Shown here: positions 50,006 through 60,178 of the stretch, piece by piece
Numbering within the stretch: the stretch's first letter is position 1
Layout: each line of letters opens with the position of its first letter
NCBI GenBank assembly: GCA_015058955.1
Contig: SVBJ01000003.1
Location: 1-64,000 of the forward strand
Direction: 5' to 3'
DNA length: 64,000 nucleotides
Origin: Erysipelotrichaceae bacterium
GTDB taxonomy: Bacteria > Bacillota_I > Bacilli_A > Erysipelotrichales > Erysipelotrichaceae
Program-made: the position numbers and the translations under genes
The notes under the pieces: generated by a model
What the model saw: only the letters and a program-made list of their open reading frames with translations
Database searches by the model: none
Told to the model about the DNA's origin: nothing

Positions 50006-52438
50006 ATGAAGTTCGGGCACTTTGACGACCTTAATAAGGAATATGTAATAGAAAAATATGAAACACCATTGCCATGGATCAACTATCTGGGCAGTGATGA
50101 CTTCTTCACCCTGCTATCCAATACCGCCGGCGGCTATTCTTTCTATAAGGATGCCAGATTAAGAAGAATAACAAGGTATCGTTATAATAATCTTCCATTG
50201 GATCAGGACGGTTTCCATATCTATGTAAAGGATCAGGACACCATCTGGAATCCTGGCTGGCAGCCTGTCCAGACCCCGCTGGATGACTATACCTGCCGTC
50301 ATGGCTTAGGCTATTCCATCATCAGAGGTGTCAAGAACAAAGTTGAAGTGCAGCAGGAACTCTATGTACCAAAGAATGATAATATTCTTTTACAGAGAAT
50401 AACTGTTACTAATAATACTGATATCCTTAAGGAAATCGATCTGTTCTCCTTTGTCGAATTCTGTCTGTGGGATGCCATGGACGATTCCTCAAACTTTCAG
50501 AGAAACTACTCCACCGGTGAGGTTGAAGTTGAAGGCAGTGTCATTTACCACAAAACCGAATACAGAGAAAGAAGAAATCACTATGCCGTATTCTATGCCA
50601 ACAGACCTGTCGATTCCTTCGATACTTCCCGTGACAGCTTCATGGGTGTCTATGGTTCTCCAAGAAGCCCGAAGGCCGTCGTAAATGGCAGATGTGGTAA
50701 TTCCATTGCCCATGGCTGGCAGCCTGTCGGAGCTCATCATTTCCATCTCACCATGAAACCGGGTGAAAGCATTAAGATCATCCTGGGACTGGGTTATGTA
50801 GAAGTTCCTGTTGAGGAAAAGTTCATTGCCCCTTCCGTCATCAACAAAAAGAATGCTCATGCATTAATGAATAAATACTATACTGACGAACAGTTCGATG
50901 CCGGCTTGGCCCAGCTGAAGAAGTTCTGGGACAACCTGCTGGCCGGATTTGAAGTCAGAACCGAAAACGAAAAAGTCAACCGCATGGTTAACATCTGGAA
51001 CGCTTACCAGTGCATGGTAACCTTCAACATGTCCAGATCTGCCTCATATTATGAATCAGGCATCGGCAGAGGCATGGGCTTCAGAGACTCCTGCCAGGAC
51101 CTGCTGGGCTTTGTTCACATGATCCCGGAAAGAGCCAGAGAAAGAATTCTGGACATTGCCGCCACTCAGAAGGAAGACGGCGGTGCCTATCACCAGTATC
51201 AGCCTCTGACCAAAAAAGGCAACTCCGATATCGGCGGCGGTTTCAATGATGACCCGTTATGGCTGATCGCCTGCACTGATGCCTATATCCGTGAAACCGG
51301 TGACTGGGGCATTCTCGATGAAATGGTCGATTTCGACAACAAACCTGCCCTGGCAGCACCGTTAATGGAACACCTGCGCCGCAGTTTCAACTATACTCTG
51401 AACAATCTCGGTCCAAATAAGCTTCCGCTTATCGGCAGAGCTGACTGGAACGACTGTCTGAACCTCAACTGCTTCTCCGAACATCCGGGTGAATCCTTCC
51501 AGATCACCGGACCATCCGAAGGACCGGTTGCTGAATCTGTCTTCATTGCCGGCATGTTTGTCAAGTATGGCCGTGAATACGGCAACATTCTGAAGCATCA
51601 GGGTAAAACCGAAGAGGCTGAAAAAGCCTATGAAGCTGTCAATAGAATGAGTGAAACCATTCTGGATAAGGGCTGGGATGGCGAATGGTTCATCCGCGCC
51701 TATGATGCCTTCGGCAAAAAGGTCGGCTCTTCTGAATGTGATGAAGGACAGATATTCATTGAACCGCAGGGCATGTGCATCATGGCCGGGGTCGGTGTAA
51801 AAACCGGCGAAGCTCAGAAAGCCCTGGATTCCGTTAAGGAAAGACTCGATACCAGATTCGGCATCGTTCTGCAGAATCCTGCTTATACAACCTACAGACT
51901 TAACCTCGGTGAAATTTCCTCATATCCTCCGGGATACAAGGAAAATGCCGGTATCTTCTGCCACAACAATCCATGGATCATCTTTGCGGAAACGATCATG
52001 GGACATGGTGACAGAGCCTTTGAACTCTACAAGAAGACCTGCCCGGCCTTCCTGGAAGAAATTTCCGAGATTCACCGCACTGAACCGTATGTCTACTGCC
52101 AGATGGTAGCCGGCAAGGATGCTCCTACCTTCGGAGAAGGCAAGAACTCCTGGCTGACTGGTACGGCTGCCTGGACCTTCACCGTACTTACGGAAGGTAT
52201 CCTGGGAATTCAGCCTGACTATGACGGATTGAGAATAGATCCTTGCATCCCGCACACCGTCAGTGAATTCAAGGTAAACAGACTGTTCAGAAACACTGTC
52301 TATCACATCACCGTAAAGAATCCGGACGGGGTTGAAAAAGGAATCAGATCAATCAGAGTCAACGGACAGGAGATCGGCACAGGACCTGTACCGGTAATAA
52401 ATGCCCGGGAAGCTGAAGTTGAAGTATTAATGGGTTAA
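50006..52438 (+). CDS. cbp: Cellobiose phosphorylase (GH94)
   Basis: 810 aa. AAAAGGAG lies 9 bp before the ATG; an upstream in-frame TTG was rejected. Phosphorolyses cellobiose to glucose and glucose 1-phosphate, saving ATP. The sequence agrees closely with what I remember of the Clostridium thermocellum enzyme: [49 protein letters not shown], the catalytic-region [15 protein letters not shown], and [17 protein letters not shown]. No signal peptide, so it acts on imported cellobiose. It is followed by a weak terminator and a second GH94-like gene. Confidence 0.96.
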   Translation: MKFGHFDDLNKEYVIEKYETPLPWINYLGSDDFFTLLSNTAGGYSFYKDARLRRITRYRYNNLPLDQDGFHIYVKDQDTIWNPGWQPVQTPLDDYTCRHGLGYSIIRGVKNKVEVQQELYVPKNDNILLQRITVTNNTDILKEIDLFSFVEFCLWDAMDDSSNFQRNYSTGEVEVEGSVIYHKTEYRERRNHYAVFYANRPVDSFDTSRDSFMGVYGSPRSPKAVVNGRCGNSIAHGWQPVGAHHFHLTMKPGESIKIILGLGYVEVPVEEKFIAPSVINKKNAHALMNKYYTDEQFDAGLAQLKKFWDNLLAGFEVRTENEKVNRMVNIWNAYQCMVTFNMSRSASYYESGIGRGMGFRDSCQDLLGFVHMIPERARERILDIAATQKEDGGAYHQYQPLTKKGNSDIGGGFNDDPLWLIACTDAYIRETGDWGILDEMVDFDNKPALAAPLMEHLRRSFNYTLNNLGPNKLPLIGRADWNDCLNLNCFSEHPGESFQITGPSEGPVAESVFIAGMFVKYGREYGNILKHQGKTEEAEKAYEAVNRMSETILDKGWDGEWFIRAYDAFGKKVGSSECDEGQIFIEPQGMCIMAGVGVKTGEAQKALDSVKERLDTRFGIVLQNPAYTTYRLNLGEISSYPPGYKENAGIFCHNNPWIIFAETIMGHGDRAFELYKKTCPAFLEEISEIHRTEPYVYCQMVAGKDAPTFGEGKNSWLTGTAAWTFTVLTEGILGIQPDYDGLRIDPCIPHTVSEFKVNRLFRNTVYHITVKNPDGVEKGIRSIRVNGQEIGTGPVPVINAREAEVEVLMG

Positions 52439-52460
52439 GAGACGGTCATGATCGTCTCTT
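52437..52460 (+). terminator. Hairpin after cbp
   Basis: AAGAGACG and CGTCTCTT pair perfectly around GTCATGAT, overlapping the cbp stop codon, followed by TCTG. Probably a partial terminator between the two GH94-family genes. Confidence 0.7.
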
Positions 52461-52477
52461 TCTGAAAAGGAGAAACT

Positions 52478-55366
52478 ATGAACTTTACTGTAGAAACCGC
52501 CAGAAGCGAACAGCTTAAAGCTTCTGATTACGCCGAAGAAGTATTCAACGGCAGGATATCAGGATATACGGATGCTCTGTTTACCGGCGCCGACCGAAAA
52601 CATGTTCTGGCCGTTACCGGGCTTCCTTTCAATGTGCCCATTGCCAACCGGCTGATGAATGATGAGCTGTTCTATCCGTTACTGCAAAATGATGACAGTG
52701 ATCTTCTGCTGTCATTAAGGGGCAACATTACTCTCTATAAAAACGAGGAAAGCATTCCTCTTTCTGCAGAAATAACAGATAGGATCAGGGAAATCTATGA
52801 CAATACCGTGGCAGCAGCCGGAGTCCTGAATGAAAACGGCGATCTGATCATCGATCTGAAAGCACCGCTGATCGGTACCCACTATACAGTAAACCTGTTA
52901 TTGGGTGACCGTGAAGGATATTCCGATCCTCTGCAAACCACTCCTAAAAGCGTTCTGGACCGTTTCGGCAGAGGTTCATTCCGTGCAAGTCAGGAAAAAC
53001 AGGTTCTCGCCACCAAATACGAACTAAACCCGGACATCAACGGTGAAACTGCCAACCGTCAGTTTTACATAACGGAAAACGGCAGACAGATATTCTATTC
53101 ACTCGATGTAAACAAAAATGTCAAAAGCGCCTATTGCGTTCATCATAACAATTATTCCGAAATATACTATGTAACTGAATGCGGTCTGGAAATTAAGAGA
53201 ACCATCTTCATTCTCCCTCAGGAGACCGACTTCCCTACTGCTGTTGAAGCTCAGAGGATTCAGATCAGAAACCTCAGTGATCATGACCGTCAGCTCCGTG
53301 TGGTAGTCACCGGAATGTTCGGCATTACCGATCCGGGCACCCTTACCAGTGACATTGTCTATGCCAATGTTGTGGTCGAAAGCGAAACATACCGCATAAA
53401 CAGTAAACCGGTAGCCGTTACCGCTCATCATAAACCTAAAGCCTGCAACGGTGAAAAGCGCTTTGCCATGCTGCTGTCTGAGGGTGAAACCATGGATGAG
53501 TTTACCAGCAATGTCAATGAATTCATTGGTTCCGGCAGCTATGACAGACCGGAGAATCTGCTAAGACTTTCCAACAGTTACAGCCGCCGCGGTGCCTGCT
53601 TCTTCGCAATGGCCAAGACGGTAGACATTCCTGTACAGGATACCGCCTGCCTGGATGAATTTGTTGGCATGTCAGAAGACAGAGTAGACGTCAGAGAACA
53701 GTTCGACACTCAGTTATACAACCTTTACAACAGGTACAGTGATCCTCAGCAGCTGTCATTGACTCTGCAGAAGGTCAGAAACAACACCAATCTGTACAAT
53801 TCATATTTAACAGTCAATACCGGTGATCAGGACCTGGATTCCTATCTTTCCAACAATCTCCCTTTCCAGGTCCTGTATCAGACGTACATATCACGTTCAT
53901 TCGCCTGGACCCAGAAATCATACCGTGAAACGGGATTCCGTGAGATTCAGGACATCTTTGCCTCCATGTATTATCTCCATGGCTGCGGCAAGGATCAGCT
54001 GATCAGGGAACTGCTGTCTTCCTGGATCGTAAACGTCTTTGAACTAGGTTATGCTTACCATAACTTTACGACCAGGGGCAAGGAACCGGGAATGTGTTCC
54101 GATGATGCCTTATGGCTGGTTCAGGCAGTCGGGCGTTACATCAGGCTTACCGGAGACACTGACTTCCTGTTACAGGAATTCAAGGTTGCCGGAAGCGATG
54201 ATACCCGTAAGCTCATTGACACCCTCAATGCCATTATCGTCTATTCCGGTCAGATATCCGTAGGCAGACACCATCTGCCGCTACTGGATACTGCTGACTG
54301 GAATGATACCCTGCGCCTTGACAAGACTATTTATTTGGGCCCGGAAAAAGAAAGAAAATATCTGACTCAGCTGAAAGAAAAAGGCCAGCCATTCGGCTCA
54401 CCTTTTGAAAACAGTCAGAGTGAAAGCGTCATGAACGCCTTCCTGCTGGTCATTGCAGCCGGTGAAGTAAGATACCTCTCCGATCTGCTTGGTTATGAAG
54501 ACTGTTACGAAACAGCCTGCCGGATCGAAAACGATACTGTTGACAACATCCGCAATTATTGCTGGAAGAACAACTACTATGCCAGATGCCTGATCAATGA
54601 TGACCGCATCTACCGTTATCTGGGATCCAGCGGAGATAACCTTTCAGATGACCCTGAAATCGACGGCACCTATTATCTGAATTCCTTCAGCTGGGCCTTA
54701 CTGTCACAGGTAGCCAGTGAAGAAGAAATCTCTTCCATGCTGGATGTCATTGACAGATATCTTAAGACTGATGCCGGTCTGAAACTGTGCACCCCGGTTA
54801 ATTACGACCTGCTGGGAGTTGTGACAGGTACATCATTCTATTTCCCTGGCGACAGGGAAAACGGTGGTGTCTTCAAGCACGCTGCCATGATGGCAACAGT
54901 CGCTTCTCTGAAGACTGCCAAGACTGTGAGCGATCCTGCACTGTCTGATAGACTCAGAAACCTGGCTTTCTTCATGATCAACAAGACCCTGCCGTTTAAG
55001 ACCATGGATGACCCGTTTGTTCTTAAGGGCAATCCGCGTTTCTGTACCCAGTACAACAACTCGGAAACAGGTGAAAACATCGGTCCTATCCTTTCCGGCA
55101 CCGCTTCCTGGCTGACACTGGCCCTGTATGAAGTATGCGGTCTGGAAATCCAGCAGGACATGATCAGCCTAGATCCAATCGTCAACAGGCCTCATTTCAG
55201 CTATACAGTCAACATCAACAATACCGTATTGCAGGTAGACATTGATGCAACAGAAAATTACCGCGTAAATGACTCTTCTGAGTTCCATCTGGATGGCATT
55301 CCTGTCTCCTCCTCTTTCACTCTGCCGGAAGATGGAAAAACTCATGAAATAAGAGTTATTCTCTGA
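52478..55366 (+). CDS. GH94-like phosphorylase of unknown specificity
   Basis: 962 aa, larger than cbp. It has an (alpha/alpha)6-barrel phosphorylase layout. The TADWNDTL motif equals the ADWND catalytic region of GH94, and SYRETGFREIQDIFAS matches the RGMGFRDxxQD segment. Overall similarity to cbp is low and residues ~1-250 have no counterpart there. Possible functions include beta-1,2-oligoglucan, beta-1,3-glucan or cellodextrin phosphorolysis. It is cytoplasmic. Spacing of 39 bp after cbp with AAGGAG supports cotranscription. Confidence 0.85.
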   Translation: MNFTVETARSEQLKASDYAEEVFNGRISGYTDALFTGADRKHVLAVTGLPFNVPIANRLMNDELFYPLLQNDDSDLLLSLRGNITLYKNEESIPLSAEITDRIREIYDNTVAAAGVLNENGDLIIDLKAPLIGTHYTVNLLLGDREGYSDPLQTTPKSVLDRFGRGSFRASQEKQVLATKYELNPDINGETANRQFYITENGRQIFYSLDVNKNVKSAYCVHHNNYSEIYYVTECGLEIKRTIFILPQETDFPTAVEAQRIQIRNLSDHDRQLRVVVTGMFGITDPGTLTSDIVYANVVVESETYRINSKPVAVTAHHKPKACNGEKRFAMLLSEGETMDEFTSNVNEFIGSGSYDRPENLLRLSNSYSRRGACFFAMAKTVDIPVQDTACLDEFVGMSEDRVDVREQFDTQLYNLYNRYSDPQQLSLTLQKVRNNTNLYNSYLTVNTGDQDLDSYLSNNLPFQVLYQTYISRSFAWTQKSYRETGFREIQDIFASMYYLHGCGKDQLIRELLSSWIVNVFELGYAYHNFTTRGKEPGMCSDDALWLVQAVGRYIRLTGDTDFLLQEFKVAGSDDTRKLIDTLNAIIVYSGQISVGRHHLPLLDTADWNDTLRLDKTIYLGPEKERKYLTQLKEKGQPFGSPFENSQSESVMNAFLLVIAAGEVRYLSDLLGYEDCYETACRIENDTVDNIRNYCWKNNYYARCLINDDRIYRYLGSSGDNLSDDPEIDGTYYLNSFSWALLSQVASEEEISSMLDVIDRYLKTDAGLKLCTPVNYDLLGVVTGTSFYFPGDRENGGVFKHAAMMATVASLKTAKTVSDPALSDRLRNLAFFMINKTLPFKTMDDPFVLKGNPRFCTQYNNSETGENIGPILSGTASWLTLALYEVCGLEIQQDMISLDPIVNRPHFSYTVNINNTVLQVDIDATENYRVNDSSEFHLDGIPVSSSFTLPEDGKTHEIRVIL

Positions 55367-55368
55367 TA

Positions 55369-55400
55369 AAAATAACTGTAGAAATCTCTACAGTTATTTT
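55369..55400. terminator. Convergent terminator, GH94-like and M20 genes
   Basis: AAAATAACTGTAGA and TCTACAGTTATTTT form a perfect 14-bp stem around AATC, followed by CTTTTT on the plus strand. Confidence 0.9.
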
Positions 55401-55404
55401 CTTT

Positions 55405-56820
55405 TTACAGTATTTCGTCTACCGTCAGTACCATCTTCATCAGAAGCTTGATGCCTTCGATGTATTCATCAATGCAGATGTTTTCATCAGGCTGATGAGC
55501 TGAACCATGCCCGCCAGGCAGTTCCGGTCTGACAGTTTCTTCTTTTCTTAAGACAATGCCTGTTGCGAAAGCTCTCGGTAAGGCACCGGCATAGGTTCCG
55601 CCCTTTCCGATGAGGATCTGCTTTTCCGTATCACCGGTCTGATCAACATAGACCTTTTTGATTGCCTGAATAACCGGTCCGTTGACATCAAGAGCATAGC
55701 CGTTGCTTCTTTCAATGATTTCAACTGAGAAGTCATTCTCTTTACACTTGGCAGTGATGTTGGCTACCAGACGGTCATTGCTGTCAGTGACGGCTCTGCG
55801 GCAGTCATTCAGCAGGCTTACCTTTCCGTCTTCAAATCTCAGAACGGTTCCTGATGATACCGTCTGTCCGGAAATTTCATCGATGCAGTCAATGCCCAGG
55901 AAGCCTCCATAGTAGTCAGCATTGATGTTATTCAGAAATTCAATTATCTTTCTGTCTTCTTCCTTAAGTCCAGGAAGTTTGACAAGAGCATCGGTCAGAA
56001 CGTAGATGGCATTGAGGCCTCTTTCCGGTCCGGCAGCATGGGTGGTTACACCATGAGCGGTGATTTCAATGCCTTTTTCCGTTTCCACGACATCAAAGCC
56101 CTCAGGCAGCTGGCTGTAATCAATTGCAGTTCCCTTCTTGAGAATGCAGACAGCTTTGTTTGGGACAATGTTGAAGGCTGTTCCGGAATTCATCCAGACA
56201 AAGTCATCAGATAAAGGCCTGTTGGAAGTAACGGCATATCTGACACGTCCGAACTCACCGCCGACACCAGGGAATCCGGCATCAGGAACAAAGGTGAACT
56301 CCGGTGATTCATAATGCTCAGTGAAGTATGCCATGTCTCCCATGCCTACTTCTTCATTTGTTCCCAGCATCAGGATCAGGTTGTGCTTCAGATCAGCCTT
56401 GGCTTCACGCATGGCCTTCATGATATATAAACCTCCAATGACGGCACTCTTGTTGTCACCGACACCGCGACCAAACAGGAATCCGTTAACTACCTTTGGT
56501 TCATAGGGCTTTGTTACGGTCCAGTCTTCACCGGCCGGAACAACGTCAGTATGACCAAGCATGCCAATGCTTTTTTCCTTGCCCAGATCATATTTGATCT
56601 CGCCGACATAGTATTCATAGTTATGAGTCTTAAATCCTTCAGCTTCACCCTTGGCCAGCATGTGGTCAATGACCTTGCGGCAACCAGGGCCAAACGGCTT
56701 AACCGGATCACCTTCCAGTGATACGCTTTCAATGCTGCTGACAGCGATCAGGTCGTTTACGATATTATCTCTGTTTTCATCAATGTAGCTGTTAAGCTTT
56801 TCGATAAGTTTTTCATTCAT
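55405..56820 (-). CDS. M20 family dipeptidase (PepV-like)
   Basis: 471-aa zinc peptidase. MLGHTDVVPAGEDW holds the first His and Asp ligands; LGTNEEVGMGD holds the Glu pair. RGVGDNKS and GGTYAGALPRAFATG are typical of PepV/Sapep enzymes, which cleave beta-Ala or unusual dipeptides. No signal peptide. It lies 27 bp downstream of the GH5 gene on the minus strand. The link to beta-glucan use is unclear. Confidence 0.92.
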   Translation of the reverse strand: MNEKLIEKLNSYIDENRDNIVNDLIAVSSIESVSLEGDPVKPFGPGCRKVIDHMLAKGEAEGFKTHNYEYYVGEIKYDLGKEKSIGMLGHTDVVPAGEDWTVTKPYEPKVVNGFLFGRGVGDNKSAVIGGLYIMKAMREAKADLKHNLILMLGTNEEVGMGDMAYFTEHYESPEFTFVPDAGFPGVGGEFGRVRYAVTSNRPLSDDFVWMNSGTAFNIVPNKAVCILKKGTAIDYSQLPEGFDVVETEKGIEITAHGVTTHAAGPERGLNAIYVLTDALVKLPGLKEEDRKIIEFLNNINADYYGGFLGIDCIDEISGQTVSSGTVLRFEDGKVSLLNDCRRAVTDSNDRLVANITAKCKENDFSVEIIERSNGYALDVNGPVIQAIKKVYVDQTGDTEKQILIGKGGTYAGALPRAFATGIVLRKEETVRPELPGGHGSAHQPDENICIDEYIEGIKLLMKMVLTVDEIL

Positions 56821-56847
56821 AAGTACAGCCCCCTTTTTCTATCTATC

Positions 56848-57876
56848 TTATAACAGGCTGATGACTTCTTCCAGTACGACGCTCATGTGCTCGTCAACAA
56901 AACCGAAGTCCTTACCGCGATAATTCCAGGCTGCTCTGCCAATGCCGTACTTTTCAAAAGTCTCGTGGATCATGCGATACCACCTGACGATATCCTGCGG
57001 ATCAGCTCTGTCAACTACCCCATATTCACCGCAATACAGCCGCACATCTCTTTCTTCAGCAACCGCCTTGGCTTCAGCGAATAACCTGTCAAAGTATTCA
57101 CTGCTTAAAGCTTCATCAGGACTGAACCCGTCAATGCCGGTATAACGTCCATCCAGCAGCTTATCAGACAGTTCCTTTATGTCTCCATAGGTCAGATCAG
57201 CGCTTACCCTGAAATCCAGATCCATAGTCGGGATCCAGTATGCTCCCTGATGAGTGAATATCAGCGGTTCATAACAATGGAAGTTATAGACAATGTTCTC
57301 ATCAACAGGCCACCGCAGATCCTTAAGAGCTTCAATGCTGTTATTGTAATAACCTCCTACCAGGATCTTGATGTTCGGACAGATCTTTCTGATCCTTTCA
57401 ATGCATTCAGTGGAGATCCTGTTCCACGCGTCGCAGTATTCCTTGTCTGTAACCTCATTTAACAGTTCAAAAGCCAGGTGATCTCTGTACTTGCCATATC
57501 TTAAGGCAAACTGTTCCCACAGCCTGTAGAATCTTTCCTGGTATTTCCGGTTTTCAAAGAAACCTTCTTCCTTTTCCCCAAAGTCAAAACTGTATCCGCA
57601 GGTTTTATGAAGGTCGAGCACTGCATTAAGTCCATACTTAACTGCCCACTTTATGCCGTTTTCCAGATATTCAAATCCTGATTCCTTATAATTCCCCTGA
57701 TTATCTTCCACCAGTTCGTAATCAACCGGAATGCGAATGTGATCAAGGCCCCATTCGCTTATCCTTCTGATGTCTTCTTCTCTGATGAAATTCTCATAAG
57801 TTTCAACGGTGTTGTCACACTGGGAAAGCCAGCCTCCCAGATTTATGCCACGGGTATATCCTTCAAATACTTTCAT
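56848..57876 (-). CDS. Cytoplasmic GH5 beta-glycosidase
   Basis: 342 aa. The ATG chosen lies after GGAGGAATATACA and gives the family start RGINLGGWLS; a farther ATG would add 33 residues. GH5 hallmarks are DHIRIPVDY, FELLNEV (acid/base Glu) and YCGEYGV (nucleophile Glu). The protein lacks a signal peptide and resembles intracellular exo-beta-glucanases or beta-glucosidases. Probably acts on imported oligosaccharides beside the GH94 enzymes. Transcribed with the M20 gene. Confidence 0.87.
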   Translation of the reverse strand: MKVFEGYTRGINLGGWLSQCDNTVETYENFIREEDIRRISEWGLDHIRIPVDYELVEDNQGNYKESGFEYLENGIKWAVKYGLNAVLDLHKTCGYSFDFGEKEEGFFENRKYQERFYRLWEQFALRYGKYRDHLAFELLNEVTDKEYCDAWNRISTECIERIRKICPNIKILVGGYYNNSIEALKDLRWPVDENIVYNFHCYEPLIFTHQGAYWIPTMDLDFRVSADLTYGDIKELSDKLLDGRYTGIDGFSPDEALSSEYFDRLFAEAKAVAEERDVRLYCGEYGVVDRADPQDIVRWYRMIHETFEKYGIGRAAWNYRGKDFGFVDEHMSVVLEEVISLL

Positions 57877-57989
57877 TGTATATTCCTCCGCTTTGAATTT
57901 ATTATACATAAAAAACTCTTCTGTTAGAAACTCATCCATTACCTGCCCTGACAGTGTTTTGATATAATAAGGCAAAGGAGAACTGAATC

Positions 57990-58169
57990 ATGGAAGAAAT
58001 TACACTTAAGTGCCTCAACACTCAGCCATACCTGTGCAAAAACATCAACTGTCCAAGACACGGCAGATGCTGTGAATGTGTCGCTCATCACAGAGCAATG
58101 GGAAAAGCTCCTAACTGCTACAAGGAGTCAGGGATCATCCTGGTTCCTCAACAGGAAGATAATCAGTAA
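57990..58169 (+). CDS. Cys-rich small protein, 59 aa
   Basis: Starts with MEEITLKC after AAAGGAG. Eight Cys/His-rich positions form CPRHGRCCECVAHH and a late NCY. From memory this matches small DUF6485-like proteins of anaerobes, which have a similar C-x-x-x-x-C-P..C-C-x-C pattern and probably bind zinc. It is a single gene with its own terminator, divergent from the GH5 gene. Confidence 0.78.
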   Translation: MEEITLKCLNTQPYLCKNINCPRHGRCCECVAHHRAMGKAPNCYKESGIILVPQQEDNQ

Positions 58170-58187
58170 TTCATCGGGGTAAGGCAA

Positions 58188-58211
58188 GAGGCAGCAACTG
58201 CCTTTTTCTTT
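58188..58211 (+). terminator. Terminator after Cys-rich gene
   Basis: GGCAG and CTGCC pair around CAA with a long T-rich tail (TTTTTCTTTTG). Confidence 0.7.
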
Positions 58212-58220
58212 TGTTTCCCA

Positions 58221-58247
58221 AAAGAAAAAGTTCCTTACGGAACTTCA
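58221..58247 (-). terminator. Terminator after mntP
   Basis: AAGTTCC (58228-58234) and GGAACTT (58239-58245) form a perfect 7-bp stem with a 4-nt loop. On the minus strand a TTTCTTTT tail follows. Confidence 0.82.
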
Positions 58248-58255
58248 TAATTGCT

Positions 58256-58816
58256 CTACTTGATTATTCCCAGATGCTCCAGAAGTATCTTGGTACCAAT
58301 CAGAATCAGAATGATACCGCCAACTATCTGTGCTCTGTTACCCAGCCATGAGCCGAATTTTCTTCCCAGGGCTACCCCGGCAACGGAGAAACAGAAGGTT
58401 GTCACTCCTATTAATGAAACTGCACCCCACAGATTCATCTGCAGAAAGGCAAAGGTAACACCAACAGCCAGAGCATCAATGCTGGTGGCAATCGCCAGTA
58501 TCAGCATTTCCCTGAACCCTACTTCGTCAGTTACGCTTTCCTGTTCACCGGACAGTGCTTCCTTCAGCATGTTTCCCCCGATGAATGATAATAGAATAAA
58601 GGCGATCCAGTGGTCAACACTGACTACCAGTGATTCAAATGAAGCAGCCAGATAATATCCGGCAACCGGCATCAGAGCCTGGAAAAGTCCAAAGTACAGA
58701 CCGCAGATGACAGCCTTGCGCATGTCAAATTTCTTCATGCAGAGGCCTTTGCAGACAGATACGGAAAAAGCATCCATTGAAACACCTACAGCTATGACAA
58801 ATATATCAAACCACAT
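58256..58816 (-). CDS. mntP: Manganese efflux pump
   Basis: 186 aa with six membrane helices; MWFDIFVIAVGVSMDAF was chosen as start because AGGAG lies 8 bp upstream. Internal duplication is visible: GVSMDAFSVSVCKG and AIATSIDALAVGVTFA are the paired Asp motifs of MntP. It exports excess Mn2+. TGCC-AATG-GGCA lies ~55 bp upstream and could be a regulatory site. I see no clear yybP-ykoY riboswitch. Confidence 0.92.
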   Translation of the reverse strand: MWFDIFVIAVGVSMDAFSVSVCKGLCMKKFDMRKAVICGLYFGLFQALMPVAGYYLAASFESLVVSVDHWIAFILLSFIGGNMLKEALSGEQESVTDEVGFREMLILAIATSIDALAVGVTFAFLQMNLWGAVSLIGVTTFCFSVAGVALGRKFGSWLGNRAQIVGGIILILIGTKILLEHLGIIK

Positions 58817-58837
58817 CTGAACATCTCCTCTGCACAA

Positions 58838-59096
58838 ACAGTACTATATAAGTCTAATCTTTTATCTGCCCATTGGCAAACAAAAGGTGCAGTAATGAAA
58901 TGACATTTATTCCGTAAGGTCAAATGTAAACTGTCATATTACATTTTGAACAGGATAATTTCTTGTCTGAAAGGGATTTGTATCAGTAAAATGGAGTTGT
59001 AAGAAAGAGAGGTTTGCATTTAGCATCACCTTACGATTAATCTACACCATTTAAGCATCGTTTATAATTCTGTATTTTCTATTGCATTTCATGTGT
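58838..59096. other. Gene-free AT-rich stretch
   Basis: About 260 bp between mntP and a small lipoprotein gene. It contains the mntP leader (TTGCCA near 58880 and a TTATATAG element) and no reading frame or strong hairpin that I can support. Confidence 0.4.
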
Positions 59097-59483
59097 CTAA
59101 TCAAAATACGGATAAAATAACTTTGGATCATAGCTTAGTGCATAAAAAACTATGCCATTTATCAAAATGCTGTTATCTGATAACGAAATTGTTATTTCTT
59201 CCCCATTAATATATCGAACTGAAAAATAGTACTGCCATCCTTTTAGTTCTCCCACAGTATCTATACTTGTTAAATTCATAGAATTAATCACATTAGTAAT
59301 CTCACCAATAGTTTCACCATCAGTAAAAGTTTTAGTGATTATGGGATTGCTCATTTGTGATGTACCAACTATTTCTTTTATATCATTGGCATTCAACTTA
59401 AGTTTATTTGTATTATTTGGGCTGCATGAAGAAATGGATATCGCCAAAACAAGCGTCAGAAATACACATAAATATTTTTTCAT
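59097..59483 (-). CDS. Hypothetical small lipoprotein, 128 aa
   Basis: Lipoprotein signal MKKYLCVFLTLVLAISISSC, Cys at 20. The ~108-residue mature domain has no motif known to me. Base composition is visibly more AT-rich than the flanking genes. It sits next to a second small secreted protein of similar plan (59666), perhaps a related duplicate. Confidence 0.65.
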   Translation of the reverse strand: MKKYLCVFLTLVLAISISSCSPNNTNKLKLNANDIKEIVGTSQMSNPIITKTFTDGETIGEITNVINSMNLTSIDTVGELKGWQYYFSVRYINGEEITISLSDNSILINGIVFYALSYDPKLFYPYFD

Positions 59484-59528
59484 TTACACATTCTCCTTAA
59501 ATAATCTCATTATCAATTCCAAACTCTT

Positions 59529-59666
59529 TTATTGAATAGCATTTAACATTTTGTTTACTGTTTCCAACTCTTCTAGAACAAATATGCGTTTTAGTTCTAC
59601 TAAAAACTCATCAAACGACTTTTTTGGAATAACAAATGCACCCTTATAATATTCGATAATTATGCT
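59529..59666 (-). pseudogene. Remnant of a YcxB-like C-terminus
   Basis: Reading the minus strand gives a start-less stretch whose core is IIIEYYKGAFVIPKKSF and that ends at a stop at 59529-59531. From memory this looks like the C-terminal helix region of YcxB-like membrane proteins. Upstream stops prevent a full gene. It overlaps the end of the next gene, so a rearrangement has brought them together. Low confidence in the family name. Confidence 0.4.
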
Positions 59667-60121
59667 TACTCGACAACTGTTATCTTATATTTATACTCAT
59701 TGATAACAGGATAGATCAACTCAACCAATTCATCACTCATAGCAAAAAGATATTTGTCATATAATCTCATATATACTGGTTGTTTGTTTTGATAATCATT
59801 CTCATCATAATCTATACTGACAAATACTTCATCATTGAAAACAATTCTATAAATCATAGACAAATCTAATGCTTCCTGTGGATCAATTGCCTTCACAATA
59901 CTGGTTACTGCATTTACAACCTTGTGAGTATACTCTGAATCATCCGTATGGAATATCAGCTGATATCCGGCATTTGGTGTCAATTCATAAACAGACAGAC
60001 TATCAGATTCTAAAATAAAACTATCTTTATCGAAGTCACTCTTATTAGGTTTTCCACAACGAGGGAAAACTAATAAACACATAGCAACCAATATAATAAT
60101 CGCTTTTTTACAGTATGACAT
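59666..60121 (-). CDS. Hypothetical secreted protein, 151 aa
   Basis: MSYCKKAIIILVAMCLLVFPRC is a hydrophobic N-terminus with a weak lipobox (PRC, Cys 22). The rest is an Asp/Tyr-rich domain of ~125 residues, unknown family. AT-rich relative to neighbours. It precedes the GPH transporter gene on the minus strand, in a region that shows gene loss. Confidence 0.62.
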   Translation of the reverse strand: MSYCKKAIIILVAMCLLVFPRCGKPNKSDFDKDSFILESDSLSVYELTPNAGYQLIFHTDDSEYTHKVVNAVTSIVKAIDPQEALDLSMIYRIVFNDEVFVSIDYDENDYQNKQPVYMRLYDKYLFAMSDELVELIYPVINEYKYKITVVE

Positions 60122-60178
60122 AAATAACCTCCAGTGTTCTGACAGAACAGTAAAAAGGGATTGCAGTCCCTTTTTCAG

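Noticed and set aside
58817-58960. yybP-ykoY Mn2+ riboswitch before mntP
   Set aside because: I could not find the conserved loop sequences; only a short TGCC/GGCA repeat is present.
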